Assembly (NCBI RefSeq): GCF_022678625.1
Contig: NZ_JALBYQ010000001.1
Location: 682,001-746,000, forward strand
Reading direction: 5' to 3'
DNA from: Aliiroseovarius subalbicans
GTDB lineage: Bacteria; Pseudomonadota; Alphaproteobacteria; Rhodobacterales; Rhodobacteraceae
Length of the DNA stretch: 64,000 nt
Each line of letters opens with the position of its first letter. The first letter of the stretch is position 1. The position numbers were made by a program, and so were the translations under genes. Positions 25,719 through 32,354 of this stretch are shown here, one piece after another. The notes below the pieces were generated by a model. It had not been told where the DNA came from and made no database searches. It saw nothing but the letters and a program-made list of their open reading frames with translations.

Positions 25719-25732
25719 CGTTAGCGCTAACG
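25719..25732. promoter_or_regulatory. LacI-family operator upstream of zwf
   Basis: CGTTAGCGCTAACG is a perfect 14-bp palindrome with the central CG typical of LacI/GalR-family operators. It sits 33-46 bases before the zwf start codon, a position suited to repression of the zwf-pgl-pgi operon by a sugar-responsive regulator encoded elsewhere. Confidence 0.7.
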
Positions 25733-25869
25733 TCGCCCTTTTATCGACCACGTCTCGACAAGTCTACCACTCATGTTGGCCATCACAACCACGTCAGGGT
25801 CGGGTTCGGGGGTTTTCGCAGGCAACAGGCTGGGTTAGGTCAGAGGGACCAAAGGCGAACAGGTGAAAC

Positions 25870-26820
25870 ATGGATCAACGGGTCGAGACGGCAAACGTCG
25901 GGAAATTTCTGAACCCTGAGGTGACGGCAGACGGATCAAAACGCGCGCATGTGGCGCTTTCGCAGCCAAGCACGCTGTGGTTCAACACCGGTACCCTGTG
26001 CAACATCACTTGTGTGAATTGTTACATCGAAAGCTCTCCGGTGAATGACCGGCTGGCCTATATCACCGCAGCTGAGGTCGAGACCTATTTGGATCAGATC
26101 GCGGAAAGGGATTGGCCGATCGAAGAAATCGGATTTACCGGCGGGGAGCCCTTCATGAACCCCGAGATGATCGCGATGACACGGGCCGCCCTGAAGCGGG
26201 GCTTCAGGGTTCTGATCCTTACCAACGCTATGCGGCCGATGATGCGCAAAACCGTGCGCGCGGGACTTGAGCGATTGAACCGGGACTATCCCGGCCAGAT
26301 GATTCTGCGTGTATCACTGGACCATTGGTGCGCGGCGCAGCACGATGACATTCGCGGCAAGGGCTCGTTTTCGAAGACCCTGGAGGGCATGGCCTGGTTG
26401 CGTGACACGGGCATCCAGATGGCTGTGGCTGGGCGGGCACTTTGGCATGAAAGCGACGCTGAGGCGCGGGCGGCCTATGCCGGTTTGTTTGCCGAAAATA
26501 ACTTCAAGATCGACGCACAAGATCCCGGCTCAACGGTTCTTTTCCCCGAAATGGATGAAGGCATTGAGGTTCCCGAGATCACCACAGCTTGCTGGGACAT
26601 TCTGGGAAAATCACCACGGGACGTGATGTGCGCCAGCTCGCGCATGGTGGTGAAACGCAAGGGCGCCGATCACCCGACAGTGCTGGCCTGCACGCTATTG
26701 CCTTATGCGGACGGGTTCGACATGGGGCCCACGTTGCAGGACGCCGAGGCCGACGTGTCCCTTAATCACCCTCATTGCGCCAAGTTCTGTGTGCTGGGCG
26801 GTGCCAGCTGCTCGGCGTGA
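25870..26820 (+). CDS. Orphan radical SAM protein with C-terminal cysteine cluster
   Basis: A 316-residue radical SAM enzyme: the [4Fe-4S] motif CNITCVNC is at residues 44-51 and the GGEP SAM-binding motif at 91-94, followed by a TIM-barrel-like region. The C-terminus has C303-x3-C307-x6-C314, plus Cys in VMCASS and VLACTLLP, so an auxiliary iron-sulfur site or SPASM-like variant is possible. I recognise the family as recurrent in Rhodobacterales but know no reaction. No precursor peptide or partner enzyme is seen nearby; zwf diverges on the left and an agmatinase-family gene converges, ending three bases away. Confidence 0.88.
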   Translation: MDQRVETANVGKFLNPEVTADGSKRAHVALSQPSTLWFNTGTLCNITCVNCYIESSPVNDRLAYITAAEVETYLDQIAERDWPIEEIGFTGGEPFMNPEMIAMTRAALKRGFRVLILTNAMRPMMRKTVRAGLERLNRDYPGQMILRVSLDHWCAAQHDDIRGKGSFSKTLEGMAWLRDTGIQMAVAGRALWHESDAEARAAYAGLFAENNFKIDAQDPGSTVLFPEMDEGIEVPEITTACWDILGKSPRDVMCASSRMVVKRKGADHPTVLACTLLPYADGFDMGPTLQDAEADVSLNHPHCAKFCVLGGASCSA

Positions 26821-26823
26821 CGC

Positions 26824-27771
26824 TCAGACCATCACACACAGCAGTTCGAACATGATCGACGCGCCAAGATAGGCCGTGGCGCCAGAGGCATCGAAGGGTG
26901 GCGAGACCTCAACAAGGTCCGCGCCGATGATGTTGAGCCCTTTCAGCTCCCGCACCACCTGCAGCGCCTGGAAGGAATTCGGGCCACCGACCTCGGGCGT
27001 GCCGGTGCCCGGCGCAAAAGCCGGATCGACGAAATCGATGTCATAGGACACATAGGTGTCGCCCTGCCCGGCGATGTCGCGTGCCTCGGCCATCACGTCC
27101 TTGACGCCGCGGGCGTGAAATTCCTCGATCGCGATGACCCGGATGCCGACGCTTTCGGCAAAATCCCGGTCCTCGTTGTCGTAGGCCGTGCCGCGAATGC
27201 CGATCATGCAGACACGGGTCGGATCCAGCAGCCCCTCCTCCACCGCGCGGCGAAAGGGGGTGCCGTGGGTGAACATCGTGCCGTCGAAATAGCTGTGAAA
27301 CAGGTCCGTGTGGCTGTCGAAATGCACCATGCCGACAGGGCCATCGGCGGCCAGGCTGCGCAAGATCGGCAGCGTGCACAGATGATCCCCGCCCCCGGTC
27401 AGCGGCCGGATCCCTGCCGCACCCACCCGGTCATAGAACGCTTTCATGCGGTCAAGGCTGTCCATCACATCCGCCGGGTTCGGCGCCACGTCGCCCAGAT
27501 CGGCACAGCGCGCACGCTCGAACGGGCGGATGCCGGTTGCGCCGTTCTGCGCCCGGATCATGGTGGACATGTCGCGCAACTGACGCGGGCCGTGGCGTGG
27601 GCCGGGCCGGTTCGTGGTGCCACCGTCCCAAGGCGCGCCAATCAGGCCGATCTGCACCTCGCCAAAGTGGGGATGGTCGAAATCCACATGCGGCAGGCGC
27701 ATGAACGTGGGCACACCGGCAAAGCGCGGCAGGTCAAAGCCGGAAACGGGGGTAAAGAATGTATCTGTCAT
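26824..27771 (-). CDS. speB: Agmatinase/ureohydrolase family protein
   Basis: A 315-residue arginase-superfamily hydrolase, which splits a guanidino compound into urea and an amine. Metal-ligand motifs are GGGDH (about residue 128), HFDSHTD (about 153) and YDIDFVDPAFAPGTGTPE. The second motif has Ser where agmatinases usually have Ala (DAHTD), so the substrate could be another guanidino acid. The start at 27771 lies 8 bases after the HNH gene stop, so the two form a unit. A second family member, closer to standard agmatinase, lies at 55423-56382. Confidence 0.85.
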   Translation of the reverse strand: MTDTFFTPVSGFDLPRFAGVPTFMRLPHVDFDHPHFGEVQIGLIGAPWDGGTTNRPGPRHGPRQLRDMSTMIRAQNGATGIRPFERARCADLGDVAPNPADVMDSLDRMKAFYDRVGAAGIRPLTGGGDHLCTLPILRSLAADGPVGMVHFDSHTDLFHSYFDGTMFTHGTPFRRAVEEGLLDPTRVCMIGIRGTAYDNEDRDFAESVGIRVIAIEEFHARGVKDVMAEARDIAGQGDTYVSYDIDFVDPAFAPGTGTPEVGGPNSFQALQVVRELKGLNIIGADLVEVSPPFDASGATAYLGASIMFELLCVMV

Positions 27772-27778
27772 GGCCGCA

Positions 27779-28363
27779 TCATGCGTCCAGTTCGGCATCC
27801 CAGTAAAGGAAATCCATCCAACTGTCGTGCAAATGTCCCGGCGGGAACTTGCGGCCCATGTTACGCAGCTCCTCGGCGCCCGGTTGGCGCGGCGGTTTGC
27901 GCAAGGAAAGCCCCGAGCGATGTAAGGGCCGCGCGGCTTTGCGCAAATTGCACGGCGAACAGGCCGCGACCACGTTTTCCCAGCTGGTCACCCCGCCGGC
28001 GGCGCGCGGCACCACGTGATCAAAGGTCAGATCCCCGCGCGATCCGCAGTATTGGCAGCGAAATTCATCCCTCAGAAACAAATTAAAGCGCGTGAAGGCC
28101 ACGCGCTTTTGAGGTTTGACATAATCTTTCAGGACAACGACCGAGGGGATCCTGATTTCCAGCGACGGGCTTCTGACCACTTCGTCATATTCCGCGATGA
28201 TGTTCACCCGCTCCAACACCGCCGCCTTGACCGCCTCCTGCCAGGGCCACAGCGACAGCGGGTAATAAGACAAGGGCCGGTAATCCGCGTTCAGAACCAG
28301 CGCCGGGTTTTGCCTGCCCCCGCTGGGGGCGCGCACGAATTCCGTTCTGAAATCACCGTCCAT
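27779..28363 (-). CDS. HNH endonuclease family protein
   Basis: A 194-residue protein with a complete HNH module: CQYCG, then LTFDHVVPRAAGG, then ACSPCNLRK, where paired Cys form a zinc ribbon and DH is the catalytic pair. The N-terminal ~100 residues (LVLNADYRPLSYYPLSLWPW) are typical of a widespread, stand-alone bacterial HNH family with no proven biological role. ATG at 28363 is chosen; a GTG at 28393 is an alternative. It is upstream of the agmatinase-family gene on the same strand. Confidence 0.9.
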   Translation of the reverse strand: MDGDFRTEFVRAPSGGRQNPALVLNADYRPLSYYPLSLWPWQEAVKAAVLERVNIIAEYDEVVRSPSLEIRIPSVVVLKDYVKPQKRVAFTRFNLFLRDEFRCQYCGSRGDLTFDHVVPRAAGGVTSWENVVAACSPCNLRKAARPLHRSGLSLRKPPRQPGAEELRNMGRKFPPGHLHDSWMDFLYWDAELDA

Positions 28364-28454
28364 ACAAACATGCCCCTCACCCTGGCCGCTCACAGCACAG
28401 GGCGGGAGCCCGCCCCGTCGTGATGGGGTGAACTATATATGGGATAGGCAATCT

Positions 28455-28481
28455 GACAAGCCCCATGATCTGGGGCTTGTC
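28455..28481. terminator. Perfect 10-bp hairpin after the esterase gene
   Basis: GACAAGCCCC (28455-28464) and GGGGCTTGTC (28472-28481) with a 7-base loop, nine bases beyond the esterase stop. There is no T tract, so it could terminate inefficiently or protect the mRNA 3' end. The rest of the 126-base gap to the HNH gene start shows an AT-rich TATATAT stretch that may belong to the HNH promoter. Confidence 0.5.
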
Positions 28482-28489
28482 TGGTGGGG

Positions 28490-29164
28490 TTATTCGTCTT
28501 CGAGCAGACCCAGTTTTTGCGCCATGAACGACAGGGCCACGGATAGCCCGTCGTTGGCGATCCCATGCCCCGTGCCTTGCATGATATGGCCGTAGGTCTC
28601 AAAACCCGCTGCTTCAAGCGCCTCACCGGCTTCGTGGAAATGGCCCGGCGGCACCATGTCGTCCTGATCGCCGTGGATCAGCATGACGGGCAGTTTCGAT
28701 ACCACGGAATCGGCAAACGTGTCGGGCTCCAACAGGCGACCGGAAAAGGCGACAAGACCGGCAATCGGCTCATCCCGACGCGGCAGTACGCGCAACGCCA
28801 TCATCGTGCCCTGGGAAAAGCCCACCACGATCAACTGGGCGGGTTCGATCCCTTCCTGTTCCAGGATTTGATCGATGAAGGCGTCGATGTCCTGAGCTGC
28901 CTGAGCCGCCCCGCGCGCGCTGTCTTCCTCGCTTGAGCCATCGATCCACGGGATCGGGAACCACTGGAACCCCATCGGGTTGCCCGCGCATTTCTCGGGC
29001 GCGTCCGGGGCAATGAACACGGTGTCGGGCATGTGCGGCGCCAAGGGGTCGGCCAGACCCAGCAGGTCATTGCCATCAGCCCCATAGCCATGCAGGAAAA
29101 TCACCACCGAATTTGTGGTGCCCGAGGCGGCCGGGCGGCGTTTGAAATCCAGAATGCGCGTCAT
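28490..29164 (-). CDS. Carboxylesterase/lysophospholipase-like alpha/beta hydrolase
   Basis: A 224-residue alpha/beta hydrolase of the EstB/phospholipase-carboxylesterase family. The nucleophile elbow is VGFSQGTMM, the acid is in HGDQDDMVPPG and the His in GTGHGI, so the catalytic triad is complete; FLHGYGADGNDL forms the oxyanion region. It is cytosolic with no signal peptide. The ATG at 29164 is immediately adjacent to the alkA stop and is preceded by AAGGAA, so alkA and this gene are cotranscribed. Confidence 0.9.
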   Translation of the reverse strand: MTRILDFKRRPAASGTTNSVVIFLHGYGADGNDLLGLADPLAPHMPDTVFIAPDAPEKCAGNPMGFQWFPIPWIDGSSEEDSARGAAQAAQDIDAFIDQILEQEGIEPAQLIVVGFSQGTMMALRVLPRRDEPIAGLVAFSGRLLEPDTFADSVVSKLPVMLIHGDQDDMVPPGHFHEAGEALEAAGFETYGHIMQGTGHGIANDGLSVALSFMAQKLGLLEDE

Positions 29165-29794
29165 TTACCTTATTCCTTCCCTGTTCTTCGCCACCCGGTA
29201 ATAGGCCCAGAGCAGCCGGGCTGCAACGCCCCTCCAGGGGGACCAGGCTGCGGCCATCTCGCGCAGGGTGCGTTCCGTCGGGCGCTCGGGAAGGTCGAAC
29301 AGGATGCGCGCAGCCTCTTGCAAGGCCAGATCGCCCGGCGCGAAGACATCGGCGCGGCCCAGGCATTGCATCGCATAGACCTCGGCGGTCCAGGGCCCGA
29401 TGCCGGTGATTGCGGTGAGGGTTCGGATCACCTGATCGTCAGGGACATGGCGCAAGGCGTCATAATCCACATCTGCCACCGCCAGCGCCCGGGCATAGCG
29501 CACCTTGGGCCGCGACAGGCCAACGCCACGCAACTCGTCCTCGCTGGCCGCGCGCACCCGGGCCGGATCGGTCATCCCAGCGTCTACCACCCGCGCCCAG
29601 ATCGCCGCCGCTGAGGCGGTCGAAACCTGCTGCGCCACGATCGCGTCCAGAAGGGCCGCAAAACCGTCCGGCTTGCGACGCAGCGGCAAAGGACCGGTCT
29701 GCGCCAGCGCATCGGCAAAGCGCGTGTCCTGCGCGGCCAGCCACGCGGCGCCTTCGGCCACGCAGGCGTCTGTTTCGATGATCCGTCCCACCAT
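29165..29794 (-). CDS. alkA: DNA-3-methyladenine glycosylase II (AlkA-like)
   Basis: A 209-residue HhH-GPD base-excision glycosylase that removes alkylated bases. The helix-hairpin-helix is in ITGIGPWTAEVYAMQCLGR and the catalytic Asp in DVFAPGDLAL. It lacks the N-terminal Ada-like or AlkA N domain of the E. coli enzyme, as in many alphaproteobacterial short forms. The start at 29794 (MVGRIIETDACVAEG) is favoured by family similarity; an ATG at 29872 would also fit but has no conserved sequence. It is divergent from cobA. Confidence 0.88.
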   Translation of the reverse strand: MVGRIIETDACVAEGAAWLAAQDTRFADALAQTGPLPLRRKPDGFAALLDAIVAQQVSTASAAAIWARVVDAGMTDPARVRAASEDELRGVGLSRPKVRYARALAVADVDYDALRHVPDDQVIRTLTAITGIGPWTAEVYAMQCLGRADVFAPGDLALQEAARILFDLPERPTERTLREMAAAWSPWRGVAARLLWAYYRVAKNREGIR

Positions 29795-29882
29795 GGCGCG
29801 ACCATAGGGCGTGCAGGCCGCACTTGCCACCTGTGACCACCTGTGCCTTTCCCCTCCGGCGTAGGCGTGCATAAATGCGGCC

Positions 29883-30734
29883 ATGAGTGACTCGCATCTT
29901 CCCACAGGCGCCTGGCCTGACTTGCAACCCGGTTGGGTCTGGCTGTGTGGCGCCGGTCCCGGTGATCCGGGCCTGTTGACCTTGCATGCACTGAACGGGC
30001 TGAAACAGGCCGACGTGATCGTTTATGACGCGTTGGTTCAAAAACCCATCCTGGACTGGGCGCGGCCGGATGCCGAGCTGATCTATGCGGGCAAGCGCGG
30101 CGGCAAACCCTCGGCGTTGCAAAAGGACATATCCTTGCACTTGGTCGAGCTGGCCAAGGCCGGACGTCGGGTGCTTCGACTGAAGGGCGGGGACCCCTTC
30201 GTGTTCGGGCGCGGTGGGGAAGAGGCGCAGACGCTGGTACAACACGGCGTGCCGATCCGCATTATCCCGGGCATATCGGCGGGCATTGGCGGGCTGGCTT
30301 ACGCGGGCATCCCGGTCACGCATCGCGACGTGAACCAGGCCGTGACCTTCGTCACCGGCCATGACCAAAGCGGGCAGACGCCCGCCTCGCTGGACTGGGG
30401 CGCGATTGCGCGTGGCAGCCAGGTGATCGTGATTTACATGGGCATGAAGCATATCGCGCGGATTTCGGAGGCGTTGCTAGAGGCCGGGCGTGACCCATCC
30501 GAACCGGTCGCGGTGGTCGCAAACGCCACTACGCCACGCCAACAGGTGCTGGAAACCACGCTGGGACGCTGCGCGGCGGACATCGCGGCCTCGGATTTCA
30601 CGCCGCCCGCGATCATCTGCGTTGGACGCGCCGCCCTGCTGCGTCAGGCGCTGGACTGGCAGGCACTGGCCGATGGCGCGGCGCCGCGTGACGTAGACCC
30701 GCTGGAGCGCGGTAAACCGGCCGAGGAACGCTGA
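29883..30734 (+). CDS. cobA: Uroporphyrinogen-III C-methyltransferase
   Basis: This SAM-dependent enzyme methylates uroporphyrinogen III at C2 and C7 to give precorrin-2, the branch point to siroheme and cobalamin. The 283-residue product has VWLCGAGPGDPGLLTLHAL, the VIVYDALV block, LRLKGGDPFVFGRGGEEA and VPGISAG-like IIPGISAGIGG, all CobA/SUMT signatures. Only the methyltransferase domain is present; no CysG-type dehydrogenase is fused. Its product could feed the B12 needed by NrdJ encoded further right, a link of metabolism rather than operon. Confidence 0.96.
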   Translation: MSDSHLPTGAWPDLQPGWVWLCGAGPGDPGLLTLHALNGLKQADVIVYDALVQKPILDWARPDAELIYAGKRGGKPSALQKDISLHLVELAKAGRRVLRLKGGDPFVFGRGGEEAQTLVQHGVPIRIIPGISAGIGGLAYAGIPVTHRDVNQAVTFVTGHDQSGQTPASLDWGAIARGSQVIVIYMGMKHIARISEALLEAGRDPSEPVAVVANATTPRQQVLETTLGRCAADIAASDFTPPAIICVGRAALLRQALDWQALADGAAPRDVDPLERGKPAEER

Positions 30735-30806
30735 GCGCCGCTGCCGTTTCCTTAACGCGGTAATTTGTCTCTTTCCAATTCACTTGACCCGCGATACCCA
30801 AACGCC

Positions 30807-32033
30807 ATGACAGAGAACGCGATTTCCCCCGAGGCCGACGCCAAAGCCAAACGCAACGTGACCATTCTGGTGCTGGCGCAGGCCATTCTGGGCAGCCAGA
30901 TGCCGATGATCTTCACCATCGGGGGCCTGGCTGGGCAATCGCTGGCCACGAACGCCTGCTGGGCGACGCTGCCGATTTCGTTGATCGTGATGGGCTCGAT
31001 GATCTGGGCCACGCCGATGAGTGCGGTGATGCAGAAATTCGGCCGCCGCACCGGGTTCTTTCTTGGCACCACCGGCGGCACGATCGGCGCGGTGATCTGC
31101 GCCTATGCGCTGACCCAGTCCAGTTTCCCGCTGTTTCTACTGGGGTCGTTCTTTACCGGGATCTACATGTCGGCGCAGGGGTTTTACCGCTTTGCCGCCG
31201 CCGATACGGCGTCCGAGTCGTTTCGGCCCAAGGCGATTTCCTATGTGATGGCGGGCGGGCTGGCGTCGGCCGTGATTGGCCCGCAGCTGGTCAATGCCAC
31301 CAACGAAGCCACCGTGGTGCCCTTCCTGGGTGCCTATGTGACGGTGATCGCGATCAACGTGGTTGGATCGCTGCTGTTTCTGTTTCTGGATATTCCCACC
31401 CCTGAAGCCCCGCATGAGGACGCCCCCAAGGGACGTTCGCGCATGGAACTTCTGCGCGATCCCATCATCGCGGTCGCGATCATCTGTGCGATGGTGTCCT
31501 ATGCGTTGATGAACCTGGTGATGACCTCGACCCCGCTGGCGGTGGTTGGCTGCGGGTTTGAACAGGACATGGCGGGGAATATTGTGACCGCGCACGTGCT
31601 GGCGATGTATATTCCCAGCTTTTTCACCGGCCACCTGATTGCCCGGTTCGGCACCCGAAAGGTCATTGCCACGGGTCTGGCCATCCTGGGTCTGGCCGGG
31701 CTGGTCGCGCTTCAGGGTGTGGCGCTGGAAAACTTCTTTGTCGCGCTGGTGCTGTTGGGCGTGGGTTGGAACTTTGGTTTCATCGGCGCCACGACCATGC
31801 TGGCCGGCGCCCACAGGGTCGAGGAACGTGGTCGGGTTCAGGGGCTCAACGACATGATCGTGTTCGGCTGCGTCACGCTGGCCTCGCTGGCGTCGGGCGG
31901 GTTGATGAACTGCTCTGGCGGATCGGCCCAGGAAGGCTGGAGCGCGGTGAACCTGGCGATGGTGCCGTTCCTGGCCTTGGCGGGCGCCGCGCTGATCTGG
32001 CTGATCATGCGCCCGTCGGATGAGGCTTATTAA
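30807..32033 (+). CDS. MFS transporter
   Basis: A 408-residue, 12-helix major facilitator. The segment SAVMQKFGRRTGFFLGTTGG resembles motif A between helices 2 and 3, with GHLIARFGTRKVIATG as its second-half counterpart. The family with these motifs is widespread in alphaproteobacteria and of unknown substrate. ATG at 30807 is chosen over a TTG at 30765. It follows cobA by 72 bases on the same strand. The next gene converges, with the short GCCGC-AAC-GCGGC hairpin in between. Confidence 0.85.
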   Translation: MTENAISPEADAKAKRNVTILVLAQAILGSQMPMIFTIGGLAGQSLATNACWATLPISLIVMGSMIWATPMSAVMQKFGRRTGFFLGTTGGTIGAVICAYALTQSSFPLFLLGSFFTGIYMSAQGFYRFAAADTASESFRPKAISYVMAGGLASAVIGPQLVNATNEATVVPFLGAYVTVIAINVVGSLLFLFLDIPTPEAPHEDAPKGRSRMELLRDPIIAVAIICAMVSYALMNLVMTSTPLAVVGCGFEQDMAGNIVTAHVLAMYIPSFFTGHLIARFGTRKVIATGLAILGLAGLVALQGVALENFFVALVLLGVGWNFGFIGATTMLAGAHRVEERGRVQGLNDMIVFGCVTLASLASGGLMNCSGGSAQEGWSAVNLAMVPFLALAGAALIWLIMRPSDEAY

Positions 32034-32077
32034 GCCGCAACGCGGCAGCTATCGCGTATGGCAAAGTTTTTCCCGCG

Positions 32078-32350
32078 CTATGGTCCCGTGCGTGCCTTAC
32101 GTCCGCCGCGCCGCCCTTTGGGCAGGTTCATTTCCGTAAGCGCGTCGCGCAGGACTTGAGTCATCGGGTGGTCGGGATGTATCCCACCGTAGTGGTCCAG
32201 CAGTGCGCGAATGCGGTCGGGTTGCGGCGTGTCGTGGTCGTCAAACAACGCCCAGTCCAGAAAGATCGAGCGGCATTCGCCGATGTGAATGCCGTCGATG
32301 TTATAACTCTCGCGGATCAGCCCGCGCGGATCAAAGCCTTTGATGCTCAC
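32078..32350 (-). CDS. Conserved hypothetical protein
   Basis: A 90-residue cytosolic protein beginning MSIKGFDPRGLIRESYNIDG. The pattern ECRSIFLDWAL...LLDHYGGIHPDHPMTQVL is familiar from Rhodobacterales genomes but has no known function. The C-terminus is Arg/Gly/Lys-rich (KGRRGGRKAR). It starts four bases after the glnE stop, so it is the last gene of a probable glnE operon. Confidence 0.75.
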   Translation of the reverse strand: MSIKGFDPRGLIRESYNIDGIHIGECRSIFLDWALFDDHDTPQPDRIRALLDHYGGIHPDHPMTQVLRDALTEMNLPKGRRGGRKARTGP

Positions 32351-32354
32351 CCTG

